Assembly (NCBI GenBank): GCA_024138025.1
Contig: JAMXBD010000362.1
Coordinates: 806,001 to 870,000, forward strand
Length of the DNA: 64,000 nucleotides
Source of the DNA: Combretum micranthum
Lineage: Eukaryota; Streptophyta; Magnoliopsida; Myrtales; Combretaceae
Direction of reading: 5' to 3'
Below the pieces are notes generated by a model. That model worked only from the letters and a program-made list of their open reading frames with translations, searched no databases and was not told where the DNA came from. This document shows positions 48,185-60,092 of the stretch, piece by piece; positions within the stretch are counted from its first letter, which is position 1; each line of letters begins with the position of its first letter. Made by a program: the position numbers and the translations under genes.

Positions 48185-49065
48185 TTAACAGGACATGGCC
48201 ACATGGAATAAAACTACCTACATTCAAGCTCTATGATAGGACAACCAACCTTGAAGAGCACATTAGAAGATACAAAGATTAAATGTTGGTTTTTGGATTT
48301 AACAACGCCAATTTCTGCAAAGTGTTCCCCAGAACATTGGAAAAGGCTACCAATAGTTAGTTTCATCAACTAGTTGATGGTTTTAGTAACATTCTTTGAA
48401 AGACTTGCAATTGCATTTAAGACTCACTTTACAATAAGTAGACCCCCAAAGAAAGATACCTCCCTGTTCTTAGTGAAATAGAAAAAAGAAGAGTCCTTGA
48501 AGGACTACATTACTCAGTTCAACCAAGCCATCACAGAAGTAGACGATCTTAACCTCAACTTTACAGTCTAGGTAACCATCCACGGAGTTTGAAGAAACAA
48601 AAGTATCTTCTACTTTCTTGCCAAAAAGAAGCTTAGGACTCTAAAAGAATTCCAAGAATGAGTTGGCAAATATATACAGTGCAAAGACTTCATTGCCATT
48701 TGGAACAGGATGAAAAAATCACAAACGGAACACTTGTAGGACAAAAAATCTAAGGGGTTAGTCAAAGATTAGATAGCTTCCCCTGGAGAGAAAGACGGGC
48801 AGGGATACCAAGGGAGAAGGCCTGGAGGAAATGAAAACACTTCAAACCTAGCTTTCTCCCCTTAAACAAATCCTCGAAAGATATATGCTTGGAAATTAGG
48901 AATTCTAGCATCTTACCTAAGCCAACCAAGATGTACGCAACCCAAGAAGAAGGCACACAAGTAAATATTATGATTATCACAAGATGTGTGGCACAATACT
49001 AATAACTACTATCAATTGAAGACAACCCTACAAGAGGCCCTTGAAATGGGTTTTCTATGACAATA
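48185..49065 (+). pseudogene. Tat-type gypsy gag remnant
   Basis: In shifting + frames: KLPTFKLYDRTTNLEEHIRR, MLVFGFNNANFCKVFPRTLE, then LKDYITQFNQAITEVDDLN-type and FLAKKKLRTLKEF-type pieces. These follow the capsid of Tat/Retand-like elements. Many stops; not expressible. Confidence 0.7.
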
Positions 49066-49229
49066 CCTAACTGACCTAAATAATGCCATTGGAATATCAA
49101 CCAAAGAAGAAGGAATGATCGTCAGCAATACCCTAGTGATTGCTCGGACCGCCAATCTAATGATATAGTTTGCGGGGTAGTCAACACCATTGTTGGAGGG
49201 CCATACCCTACAAATCTCTCCCAAATCTT

Positions 49230-50720
49230 CAAAAATGATAAAGGAAAGGAGGTCATGCTCCTGATAAAGAGGGAAAAATTTAATATGACTCTTGAATTCA
49301 CTGACATTGACCCAGATGACATCAAGATGCCACACCAAGATGCCCTCATCATAAAAACGAGGGTGGCGAGCTTTGATGTGATAAAAGTCCTAGTTAATAG
49401 AGGAAACAGCTTAAGTTGTCAACATCCAAACAAAACTTAGGCTATACAAGCATGAGATCTTCGAATTCAATAACCAACCATTCAAAGTTAGAGAAATTGT
49501 TACCCTACCGATAAGGTTGAACGATGATAAATACAAATCCCACAACGAGGTTAAAGTCTTGGTAGTGGACTGCTAGTCGCCCTATAATGTGATAATAGGA
49601 AGACCGACACTCTTCCTATTCCATATGGTACCTTCCTCGACCCACCAAAAAACAAAATTTCCTACCTCGAGCAAAGTTAGCATATGTAGAGTAGTTCAAG
49701 ACCTATTTAGGAGATTATATGTCTAAGCTTTGGTGAGAGATGAAGCATGTCAAATAGACTCGTTCCCTAACTAATAAGATCATAAGAAAATAAGCAAAGA
49801 CAAAGGGGGTGACAAACCAATAGAAACGATAGAAGAAATTTTGCTTGACCTTAATCCTTCCATGGTCACCAAAATCGGCTTTGCATTGCCTATGGATGTC
49901 AATAAAGAACTAGTTTAGTTCTCCATCATAACCATGACATATTCGCATGGACTCTTGCTAACATGCCTAGCATAGATCTAATGGTTATCACCCATAAGCT
50001 CAGCTTGACCTAAGAACAAAACCAGTGCAAAAATGATTCTACTTTGCCGCTATTCGTCAAGCTACCATAGAATAGGAAGTCGAGAAACTCCTTAAAGATG
50101 GATTCATCCAAGAGGAGAAGTATCTAATGTGGCTGGCCAATGTTTTAATGGTGAAAAAGGCAAGTAGTAAATGGAGGATGTGTGTCGACTAAGCCAACCT
50201 TAACAAAACATGCATAAAGGATTGCTTCTTGCTTCCAAGAATAGACTATCTGGTCAACTTTACATCTAGCAACACCTTGTTGAGTTTCATGGATGCCTTC
50301 TCTGGATACAACTAGATATGATGGATCCAAAAGATTAGTTGCACACATCATTCATTACCAACTTTGGCACATATTGCTACAAAGTCATGCCCTTTAGCTT
50401 GAAAAACACCAGAGCCACTTATCAAAGATTAGTCACCATGGTCTTTAGATAGCAAATTAGATGAAACATGGAAGACTATGTGGATGACATGATCGTAAAG
50501 AGCATAATCTTAGAAGATCACCTGAAGGATCTTCGAGAAAACTTTAATAGACTAAAGGCTTACTAAATGAAATTGAATCCTTAGAAGTGTATATTCAGAG
50601 CATCATCTAGGAAATTCTTAGGGTATATGGGCACACAATGAGGAATCAAGGCAAATGCTGACAAAATTAGAGCTGTGCTAGCAATGATAACCCCTTAGTC
50701 AGTAAAAGATGTTCAAAGGC
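49230..50720 (+). pseudogene. Tat-type gypsy protease and reverse transcriptase remnant
   Basis: The protease is decayed: VLVNRGNSLS near 49388 stands where VLVDTGSS is expected, so the catalytic Asp is lost. RT pieces are clear: WLANVLMVKKASSKWRMCVD, LLPRIDYLVNFTSS, LLSFMDAFSGYN and MEDYVDDMIVKS with YVDD at 50477-50488. Stop codons interrupt the RT at several places. Confidence 0.75.
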
Positions 50721-51580
50721 TCCTTGATCATGTCATGGCCCCAAGTCAATTCATATCTAGAAGCGTTGATCGGTGTGTTAACTCCTTCAAGATTCTTAAG
50801 AACATTGGACTTTAAGTGGATTGAAGACTACAACAAAGCATTTGCAAGTCTGAAGGCATTCCTTGCAACTCTACCGGTCATAACTAAACCCATCCTAGGA
50901 GAGGAACTATTCTTGTATCAGGTAGTAAGTAGTAAAGCCATCTCTTCTATCTTGTTCAAGCAGATGGAAATGAGTATAAGCTAATCTACTATATCAGTCA
51001 TGTGCTCCAAGGACCAGGAGAAGGGTACTATAAGATGGAGAATTTCACTTTAGCAATCGTCCTCTTGGTTAGAAGGCTCATGCCATATTTTGAAGCACAC
51101 CAAGTAACAATGCTCACTGACCAATTACTTTACACTGTCCTCCACAAGCCTAACACATCAGGATGAATGATGAAATATGTGATCAAGTTAAGCGAGTATG
51201 AGTTTTGGTCTAAAGCTCACGATGCCATTGAAGACTAGATACAGGCAGATTTTGTGGTAGAATACATAGGCCTCCTAAAAGAACCTACTGGGGAAGATAA
51301 ATCGAAATGGACCATCCATGTGGACGAATCCTAGAATCAAAAAGCCTTTAGGGCTAGATTAATCTTGCAAGGCCAGTACAATGTTAAAGAAAAGTTTTCC
51401 CTAAAATTCAACTTTGTTGCTTGCAATAATGAAGTAGAATACGAAGCACTCAAGCTGGATTGAAGTTAGCAACAAAAGTCAGAGCCGACAACCTAATTGT
51501 TTACTTGGATTCCTAGCTTGTTGTACGATAGGTCAAGAGGGAATATGAGATAAAGAGGGACTTTCTGATAAAATATCTAG
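50721..51580 (+). pseudogene. Two consecutive RNase H domains (Tat hallmark)
   Basis: The first RNase H (about 50880-51240) shows LIYYISHVLQGPGEGYYKME, AIVLLVRRLMPYFEAHQVTM and the tail IQADFVVEYIG. A second, archaeal-type RNase H begins with WTIHVDES at about 51310 and continues NNEVEYEALK and KREYEIKRDFLIKYL. A doubled RNase H is known for the Tat lineage. The sequence breaks off at about 51580. Confidence 0.75.
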
Positions 51581-53325
51581 TATGTGGTTTGTTTGATAGT
51601 CATGAGATGTTTATTTGTATGAATATACAAATCAAACACATAGGTACATATTAGAGAACTATGTACTAGACCGACTTGCTATGAGATCACTCCATGGATT
51701 AGTGTTGTAAGCATTCTTGTCAAAATTGGCCCAAACAAGTTGCTTCGACCCGATTTGATCGGAATCGACACTAATGTCGGGCTAGGTCTCGTGTAATAAT
51801 CGTTTTTGCTTCAAATCAACGAGACCTGGATTAACCCTTTTGACTGGGGCGGTTGACCCGGGTTAAACTAGGACACCCAGGAGGTCAGACCGATTGATCT
51901 AGATAAAAAAAAAAAAACGAAAAAGAAATGAAAAGGTAGAAATTTAAATATTTATTCATACTTTATAAATTTATAAAATATAATTATTATATCATGTTTA
52001 TTTAATAATTAATTGATGGATTTGATCAAAATATAGATTTAATTTAGTCATGTCATATATAATGATCTTTCATAATTAAATTATCTCTTATATTTTTACC
52101 TTTTCGTAACCCCGGTTTGACCCTTAGTGGAACCCGATTCTAATCTTCAACCCTTGAGCCCCTAGCTTGTCCAAGTCAAACCCCGGTCTAGTTCTGACAA
52201 GATTAGTTGTAAGTGATTCTCACAATAACGATGTTAGTGTGTCCTTAGACTTGAAATCACCATAGTTTCCAACATGATGAACATTATGATTCGACTCAAT
52301 CAAACATTGTCTTTAATCAGATAATTATAAAGGTTGTGAATCATATAGAGGAAGTTGAATGATTAAAATGGGATTTGTCCCTCTCATCATGGGAGAGATA
52401 TCTCTAGGCCCCTTGATAAGTGAGATCGAGAAATGTATAATCGTACTCAAATGAATTGATAGTGTGATCAATTTTATTTGTTTTATTAATTCACTTAGAG
52501 ATTAAGAAATGATTAGATTGAACAACATAAAGGTAACATTATAGATGTCTTATGTTCAATAAAGATATCATGTGACAAAAGGATAATGACATAAGTTAAT
52601 GATTAGGTAAAATCAAATCACCGATCTTCACTTAATTTAGGTAAACATAATGTCTTGCTAGATGCCACTTATAATTTGTTGACTGAAAATGGTTTTCTAG
52701 TCAACTACCAACATTAAATGAACTTACAAGGTCACACACAAAAGAATGAACTAAAAGGATCATGGATTGAATTTAAATAAATCCAATGAGAATAATAAAT
52801 TTATTTATTAATCCTAATTTGTTAAGAATAATAGTTTTATAATTTAATAATCCCTAATCAGATAAAGGATTCTTATGTTCATAAATTATTTTATAATTTA
52901 TTTATCCCTAATTAGATTAAGGGTACTAATGTCATTATTCATAGGAATATTGACATTAGTATAAATAGCACACAAGAGGTCTCTTTTAGTGTGAATAGCA
53001 TGCGCTTGCATCATTAGACTACAGAGAAACCCTGTAAATTCTAAAAGAGAAAAACATGTGAGTCGAGAAAATATTTTCCCCGAGTTGATCTAGAAAGGTT
53101 CTAGATAGCACTAACATGCAAAAGATCCTTTGAAGGCATGTTCATTCGTGTGGATATCGTAGAGGGGATTGCGAAGTCGCCATACCAGCAAATTTGATTT
53201 GATTGATTTCAAGCTTCAAGGTTAAGATTAATTTTCAAATTTTCCTTTTTGTTTTAATCTAATCAAAACACATGTATCAAAAATATTTTTTTTTAGGTTT
53301 TCTCCTAAAATTTCGCTGCAAAATT
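51580..53325. mobile_element. LTR-like insertion into the Tat element
   Basis: About 1.75 kb splits the Tat polyprotein between the second RNase H and RADRLSKFA-type linker sequence. It has no coding region and looks like a solo LTR: the start is near TATGTGGTTTG, and the right part (52980-53320) has leader features such as GGTCTCTTTTAGTGTGAATA and a T-run. Ends and target duplication could not be fixed. It carries a nested MITE. Confidence 0.45.
51712..52205. mobile_element. hAT-like MITE with perfect 8-bp target duplication
   Basis: GTTGTAAG occurs directly on both sides (51704-51711 and 52206-52213). The ends are inverted: CATTCTTGTCAAAATTGG at the left and, on the reverse strand, TAATCTTGTCAGAACTAG at the right. 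The ends are relatively GC-rich with CCCGGGTTAAAC-like sequence (about 51860) and the middle is very AT-rich. An 8-bp duplication is the hAT signature. No transposase. Confidence 0.85.
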
Positions 53326-53339
53326 TGTGATTCATGGAT

Positions 53340-53520
53340 CCTAATACCCTATAATATTGGAGTTGACAGACTCTCTAAGTTTGCCGCAATAAGCCTCCTA
53401 AACCCTGAACAAAAGAAGAGAGAGTGTTCGTGGAATATCTACCATGCTACACTATTGATAAATAGCATCAAGAAGTCCTTGCTATTGAAGAGAACTGTTT
53501 ACAACGTATCTGAATGCGAA
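53340..53520 (+). pseudogene. Tat-type linker between second RNase H and integrase
   Basis: NIGVDRLSKFAAISLLNPEQ and a short hydrophobic piece read in frame. The family normally has ENTRADALSKLAS here, ahead of the integrase. It resumes after the insert at 51580 and is cut again near 53523. Confidence 0.65.
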
Positions 53521-54079
53521 TAGTGAAGTTTTCAAAAATTTATAAAATTGCTATTATGTTATGTTCAACTTTAGTCACAACCACCAATTTAGGCAAGTGC
53601 ACCTACTAAAATGGTATATAAAATATCATGTCATATTCCTAGGAGATCGTTAGTGTCTATCATACTTGTTTCTAATCTATTATCTAATCAAAGAAAATTC
53701 ATCAAGGCCTGGAAAACAAGTATTCACAAACTAAGCTAAGGTTAATTCTACTTATGTATATGTTCTCAAGGAAAATTTCAAAAGATAAGTTTAAAATTTA
53801 AGAAAGAATCTAGGATTTCCTTCACCAAGTTCTTATCATGTGATTTCTTAAACAAACCTAATGAGTTCTTTACTGGATATACTTATACTATTAGATTGAC
53901 TAAAGTATGTTAATGTCTCTTTCGAGCGTCAAGAACTTCTAAACCTAGGTTAGACCACCGGATTATCTGTTCAAGCTATTAGCAACCTATATCAGTATTA
54001 AGATTAAGAATCCTGAAGATAGATATCACCTATGAAGCACGAATACTTTTAGAAAAAAAAACTTAAATTAAATTATGTT

Positions 54080-54505
54080 TGTTGGAGTTTGTGACCGATT
54101 TCTATAACGACTCCCATAGTTAAATGTTAATGAATGAATATTTGACTACACATTTACTATTCATTCATTATACATTTAAAGGTCATAATTCAGGCCCTTA
54201 TTATTCATTCATTACATATTTAAGTATTATAATTTAGGTCGTTATGTCGGTTATCCTTATACACATATATATGTATTGTTTCTAGGGTTTCTGTACACAA
54301 CATATCAGATACACAAAATTTCCTTTGAGAGTTTGAACTTTTCATGTATCTTCTCAAATCTTTGTACTCCTTCTTTGATATAGTGTGATTCTCTCTCGCC
54401 TATGCCCGTAGTTTTTCTCGAAAGGGTTTCCACGTAAGAATCTGTGTGTGTTCTTTACTTTTACGCTTGCTATTATCATTTGATTGCGCCTTTTGTTTTA
54501 TATCA
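54080..54505 (+). repeat. Copia 5' LTR
   Basis: Starts TGTTGGAGTTTGTGACC and ends TTGTTTTATATCA. It contains short repeated TATTCATTCATTA units (54165, 54205) and an (AT)n step near 54260. It pairs with 58582-59017. The primer site CTATATCAGAGCAC follows at 54508-54521. Confidence 0.92.
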
Positions 54506-54533
54506 AACTATATCAGAGCACAGGTTTTGATAA

Positions 54534-55290
54534 TGGCAACCATGAAGTAGAAATTCTTCTTTTGATCGCAACAGATTTTCATTATGGTAGGTCAAGATGA
54601 GAGCAGTTCTCGAATAAATGGATCTTGATGATGCACTTTTAGGGTTTGATAAGATGCCCGCATCTTGGTCACCTGAAGAAAATCAACGAAAAGATTGGAA
54701 GGCCCTTTCGCAGATCCATCTTCATCTATCGAATCAAATTCTACAGGATGTGCTTAAGGAGAAACCGCTGCTACATTATGGTTGAAATTAGTAACTATGT
54801 ATGACAAAGAGCTTGACTAGTAAGTTACACTTGAAACAAGATTATATTCTCATCATTTAGAAGAAGGTACGTCTCTAGAAGATCACTTAATGACCTTTAA
54901 AGAAATTGTTTATGATTTAAAAACTTGGAAGTTAAGTATGATGAAGAGCATTTAGGTTTAATCCTATTATATTCTTTGCCTCCTTCATATTCGATCTTTA
55001 GAGATACTCTTTTTTATAGTCATGATACTCTATCTATTGATGAAGTGTATGCTGGTCTAAGTTCTTTTGAGAAGATGAAACATCTTGTGATTAAAACTAA
55101 GTCTTCATCTGAAAGTTTAGTAACAAGTGGTAGGAGTCAAGATCAAAAAAACAGTGGGAGTTCTAAAGGTAGATCAAAATCATCAAATAGATTTAAAACC
55201 TGTAACTATTGCAAAAAAAAGGCCACATAAAGGCAGAGTGTTATAAATTGAAAAATAAAAGTAAGAAGACGGTGAGAATCAAAGGCAAAA
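54534..55290 (+). pseudogene. Copia gag remnant with zinc knuckle
   Basis: An ATGGCAACCATGAAG start at 54534 is followed by stops. A 101-codon frame (54925-55230) has YDEEHLGLILLYSLPPSYSI, the standard copia gag block, a Ser/Lys-rich part and CNYCKKKAT, the first half of the CCHC knuckle. A shift then separates the second half. Confidence 0.8.
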
Positions 55291-55374
55291 TCAACCAGAG
55301 AAAACGGCTGAAGCCGATGTTGTTGAAGATCATGTGGTGGTGATCTTCTTGTTACTTCTGAAAGTGATTCACAA

Positions 55375-55620
55375 GCCAGTAAAGAGTGGATTCTTGATTC
55401 TAGGTGTACCTTTCATATGTATCCTAATCGGGACTGGTTTTCAACATATGAAACAGTTTCCAGAGGTATTGTTTTGATGGGTAATAACACATCTTGTAAA
55501 GTTGTAGGTATTGGAACAATCAAAGTAAAAATGTTTGATGGCATGGTCAGGACATTTGGGGATGTGAGACATGTTCCTGACTTGAAGAGAAATTTGATTT
55601 CTCTAGTACGCTTGATTTGA
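55375..55620 (+). pseudogene. Copia aspartic protease with mutated active site
   Basis: EWILDSRCTFHMYPNRDWF at about 55384-55440 is the copia protease block, but the Gly of the DSG triad is Arg (AGG at 55402-55404). A second part, VRHVPDLKRNLISL, ends it. The Gly is required in aspartic proteases, so this copy should be inactive. Confidence 0.8.
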
Positions 55621-55699
55621 AGGGTATAAGTATACTAATGAAGGTAGAGTTCAAAGATAAGTAAGGGTTCACTTGTGGTGATGAAAGGACACAGAAAGA

Positions 55700-56690
55700 C
55701 TGCTAATTTATATTCTTTGCAGGGTTCTACTGTGACAGGTGATGCAACCGTTGGTTCCTCTTTGTCAGATGAAGATGCTACAAAGCTATAGCATATGCAC
55801 CTGGGGCATATGAGTGAAGATGTATGATTGAATTGAGTAAGAGAGGATTTCTTGATGGGCAAGGCATCAGCAAATAAAGTAATGTGAACACTATGTTTTC
55901 GAGAAGCAAAGAGGGTCAAATTCATCACAAGTACTCAAATACAAAGGGCACTCTTGATTATATTCATTCTGACCTTTGGGGTCCTTCTAGAGTGCCCTCT
56001 AGTGGAGGTGCTAGTTACATGATGACCATCATAAATGACTTTTCCAGAAAGGTTTAGGTATATTTCTTGAAGCAGAAAAGTGATGCCTTATCTACGTTTA
56101 AAGTGTGGAAGACAATGATTGAGAAACAAACTGGAAAACAAGTAAAACGGCTTTGCACTGATAATGGCTTGGAATTCTGCTCTAGTGAGTTTAATGACTT
56201 GTGCAAGTCAAAGGGAATTGTGAGACATCTCACAGTTCTTGGTACACCCCTATAGAACGGGGTAGCAGAACGTATGAATAGAACCATCATGGAGAAGGTG
56301 AGATGTATGCTCTCCAATTCTAAGTTACCAAAATCTTTCTAGGCAGAAGTTGCCTCCACAACTTGTTTGTTGATTAATAGATCTCCGTCAACTTCCATTA
56401 AGAAGAAGACTCCACATGAGGTATGGTCTGGAGCCCCTGCAAATGATTCTAAATTGAAAATTTTCGGATGCCCTGCATATGCTCATGTAAATAATGGTAA
56501 ACTTAAGCCTAGATCGCTGAAGTGTGTATTTCTTGGTTTCAAGACTGGGGTTAAAAGATATAAATTATGGTGTCTCGAATTGAAGAAAGTTATTGTTAGT
56601 AGGGATGTTATATTTGCTGAATCTGCTATATTACATGATTTATATCCTACTGTTAATTATGATAAATTCCAACAGAAACCAAGTGTGCAG
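55700..56690 (+). pseudogene. Copia integrase
   Basis: A pre-integrase finger part (MHLGHMSEDV) is followed by the core: YIHSDLWGPSRVPSSGGASY, RLCTDNGLEFCSSEFNDLCK and NGVAERMNRTIMEKVRCML hold the D, D and E. A 262-codon frame from 56367 continues with the post-core region and GAPANDSKLKIFGCPAYAHV. Single stops at about 56055, 56252 and 56341 interrupt it. Confidence 0.85.
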
Positions 56691-57890
56691 GTGGAGTTTG
56701 ATATTAATGCAAATTCTACACTAAAGTCTACTCCTCAACCTGTTACTATACCTCATCAGACACATTATTCTATTACTAAAGATAGGCCCAAAAGAGAGAT
56801 AAGGCCTCCACAAAGGTATGGTGAAGCAAATCTAGTAGCATATGCACTGAATGTGGCAGATGATGTTGATTCAAATTTGGAACCATCCACTTACATAGAA
56901 GCAGTTAGTTGTGATGATTCTTGTAAGTGGATGATCGCCATGCAGGAAGAGATGGAATCCCTCCAAAAGAATAAAACATGGGAGTTAGTGAAACTTCCCA
57001 AGGGCAAGAAGGCCATTCGCTGCAAGTGGGTTTTCAAGAAAAAGGAAGCAAGGACCTACGAAGTGATGAACCCAGATTCAAAGCAAGAATTGTTGCTAAA
57101 GGCTATAGTCAAATACCAGGTATTGATTTTACTGACGTGTTTTCTCCTATTGTAAAACATAGTTCGATTCGAGCGCTACTTGGTATTGTTGTTATGGAGG
57201 ATTTAGAGTTTGAGTAGCTTGATGTGAAGACTGCCTTTTTGCATAGAGAACTTGAGGAAGATATTTATATGCATCAACCAGAACGTTTTGGGGTCTTAGG
57301 AAAGAAGACCATGTATGCAGATTAAAGAAATCCCTTTATGGGTTGAAGTAATCACCACGACAGTAGTAAAAAGGTTAGATTCATTTATGACTTCTCATGA
57401 TTTCAAGATAACTAACTATGATATCTATATATTTCAAGCACTGTGATGATGGGTCGTTTTGTATCTACTACTATATGTAGATGATATGTTGATAGCGGCT
57501 AAGAATAGATGAGAGATTGACAGGGTTAAAGCACAGTTGAACAGGGAATTTGAGATGAAAGACTTGGGTGCAACCAAGAAAATTCTTGGTATGGAAATTT
57601 GAAGAGATAGAAAAGCAAGTGTATTACATCTGAGTCAGAAAGGATATATTGAGAAGATACTTTCCAGGTTCAATATGATGAGTGCTAAACCTGTAATACC
57701 CCTTTAGCAGGTCATTTCAGAAAGTCATCTGCCCAGTCTCCATAGTCAGAAGATGAAATTGATTATATGTCAAAGGTCCCTTACTCTAGTGCAGTAGGGT
57801 CTCTTATGTATGCTATGATATGTACGCGTCCAGATTTGGCATATGCTGTAAGTATTATCAGTAGGTATATGGCGAATCCTAGCAAGGAAC
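56691..57890 (+). pseudogene. Copia reverse transcriptase
   Basis: Starts with WMIAMQEEMESLQKNKTWEL and KAIRCKWVFKKKE, then in another frame RIVAKGYSQIPGIDFTDVFS, then LDVKTAFLHRELEEDIYMHQ, and YVDDMLIAAK with YVDD at 57474-57485. MYAMICTRPDLAYAVSIISR near 57805 is the usual connection to RNase H. Several stops. Confidence 0.85.
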
Positions 57891-58430
57891 ACTGGAAAGC
57901 AGTCCAATGGATCTTCAATACTTAAGAGGAACTACCAATGTTTGTCTACATTTTGGAAGAACTAGAGTGGGGTCATCGAGTTTGTTGATTCTGATTTTGC
58001 TGGAGACTTAGACAAAAGAAGATCTATTACTGGGTATGTTTTCTCTCTTGGTGGCTACGCTATTAGTTAGAAAGCCACCTTACAGGCTACTGTTGCTCTA
58101 TCCACTACAGAGGCTGAATACATGGCTATTACAGAGGCTGTTAAAGAGGCTATATGGTTGAAAGGGTTGTTTGTTGTGCTTAGTGATTTGAAGATGTCCA
58201 TAGTACTTTGTGATAGTTAGAGTGTGCTTTTTTTGACTAAAGATCAAATGTTCCATGAAAGAACAAAACACATCGACGTTCGATATCACTTTATACGTGA
58301 TATAGTTGCTCAAAGAGATATCACTATGAACAAAGTGAGTACTCATGACAACCCTGCAAATATGCTGACAAAGACACTTCCGATAGCAAAGTTTGAGCAT
58401 TGCTTGAACTTGCTAAATGTTAGTTGCTAA
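57891..58430 (+). pseudogene. Copia RNase H
   Basis: [20 protein letters not shown] with the catalytic Glu, then [12 protein letters not shown], and a final frame (58224-58430) with [20 protein letters not shown] and [15 protein letters not shown]. This ends the polyprotein. Stops precede the last frame. Confidence 0.85.
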
Positions 58431-58581
58431 TTGTTTCCTTTATGGAATTTGTTGAAGAGGTAGAGTAGTGTTTATCAATGTTTGGAGAATATTTTTTGAT
58501 TTCGAAGTTGAAGATTGAAGTTTCTACTATTTGATTATGAATTTGTGTTTATTACTCCAGAATTCGTTTCAAGGTGGAGAT

Positions 58582-59017
58582 TGTAGGAGTTTGTGACCCA
58601 ATTTCTATAACCAACTCCCGTAGTTAAATGTTAATGAATGAATATTTGACTATACATTTATTATTCATTCATTATATATTTAACGATCATAATTCAGGCC
58701 TTTATTATTCATTCATTACATATTTAAGTATCATAATTTAGGCCGTCATGTCGGTTATCGTTATATACATATATATATATGTGTTGTTTCGAGGATTTCT
58801 ATATGCAACATATCAGATACATAAAATTTCCTTTGAGAGTTTTGAGATCTTTTTATTTGTATCATCTCAAATCCTTGTACTCTTACTTTGATATAGTGTG
58901 ATTCCTCTCTCGCCTCTGCCCATGGTTTTTCCCAAAAGGGTTTCCACGTAAAATCTGTGTGTGTTCTTTACTTTACGCTTGCTATTATCGTTTAATTACG
59001 CCTTTTGTTTTATAACA
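58582..59017 (+). repeat. Copia 3' LTR
   Basis: Preceded by the polypurine tract AAGGTGGAGAT (58571-58581). Starts TGTAGGAGTTTGTGACC and ends GTTTTATAACA. Only small differences separate it from the 5' LTR, so the element is younger than the Tat element it sits in. Confidence 0.92.
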
Positions 59018-59637
59018 GTATTCACCTAGTAAAGTTGAATTTTGAGCAAAAACACAGTTTCTTGTACTTGAAATTCTCACACTTATTCTATGTTATTAAT
59101 TTGTTACACTATGATACAATATTGTTACAATGTCTCTGCACATTTATTTACATGCGTTAGACATAGAAATTGTAATGATTTTATTTGCTCATGTGATAAT
59201 TTTTTTTTTATAAAAAACTTTGTATGAAATTTGACACGCACATGACAATTTACATCAGGGGTTGAATCGTAGGTTTGATTGCAGCCTTGATTCTTGGCCG
59301 TTGTATACTATGTGGTCAATCTTTATTTGAGTCATGGTTTGGTCTAGCTTCAATCGCGAGTACTAGCCGTAGGCATGGTTGATGCTATTTTTCAATCTTC
59401 CTTGTATTCGCTTACCTATGGTTGAAATCAAGGGTATCATGGTTTATGTTATTCAACTATTTATCTTTGCTATTTTCGCTCCAAGCTTGATCAAATCATC
59501 TTGTTTCTTCATTTTATCTTCAATAGAGCTAAAAAAAAATGAACAATGATAGCACAAATTCATAAGAAATTCATAAAATAATCAATCACATCATATACAA
59601 ATTCTCATGGTTTAAATAGAGTAAATACCACTTATCA

Positions 59638-60092
59638 AGAACCCCTTGCAATGGATGGACCTTATGAAAGAATACTTGCATGTAGGGACCTCGTCAACCG
59701 ATAAAAAGGTGGATTAGAAACTAATGTACCAAGCCATTAACTATGCACTACTAAATGATGTTTTATTTAAGAGAGGTCATATCATGCTTCTCCTTCGTTG
59801 CCTTCAACCGGAACAAGCCTTAGTTGTCTAAGAAAACCTACACTCAAGAGAATGCTTAGGCAGATACTATATGTAAAAGCCCTATGCCTCGGCTACTAGT
59901 AACCGATTATAAAAAGGATGCAATAGAAATAGCAAAGAAATGGCCACTGTGCTAGAAGCATGCACCTTTGGCCTACGTATCAACCAATTACCTCTAATTG
60001 CTCATTAGCACATGGTCATTTACCCAGTGAGGAATAGATATATTTAGACCCTTCCTTAGGACCTCTAAATAGAAATGATTTATCATTGTAGC
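59638..60092 (+). pseudogene. Tat-type gypsy integrase remnant
   Basis: WMDLMKEYLHVGTSSTDKKV, YALLNDVLFKRGHIMLLLRC and then EECLGRYYM-like zinc-finger remains follow the N-terminal integrase of Tat elements. Near 60035 GIDIFRPFLRTSK and FIIVAV mark the start of the catalytic core. The frame is cut at 60093 by an LTR. Confidence 0.7.

Larger units (their letters stand above)
54080..59017 (+). mobile_element. 4.9-kb Ty1/copia retrotransposon, Tork-like
   Basis: Direct LTRs (54080-54505 and 58582-59017), an iMet-type primer site and a polypurine tract bound gag, protease, integrase, RT and RNase H in copia order on the + strand. All domains are present but stops and shifts break every one. Flanking 5-mers ATGTT and GTATT share three of five bases. 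The Tork assignment rests on general resemblance of the RT and RNase H. Confidence 0.88.
53524..59637. mobile_element. Second LTR-like insertion in the Tat element, itself split
   Basis: The Tat reading stops near 53523 and resumes near 59640 with WMDLMKEYLHVGT. The intervening non-copia arms (53524-54079 and 59018-59637, together about 1.2 kb) begin TGAAG and end TTATCA, so they look like one non-coding LTR opened by the copia element at 54080-59017. The flanking 5-mers do not match, so boundaries are tentative. Confidence 0.4.
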
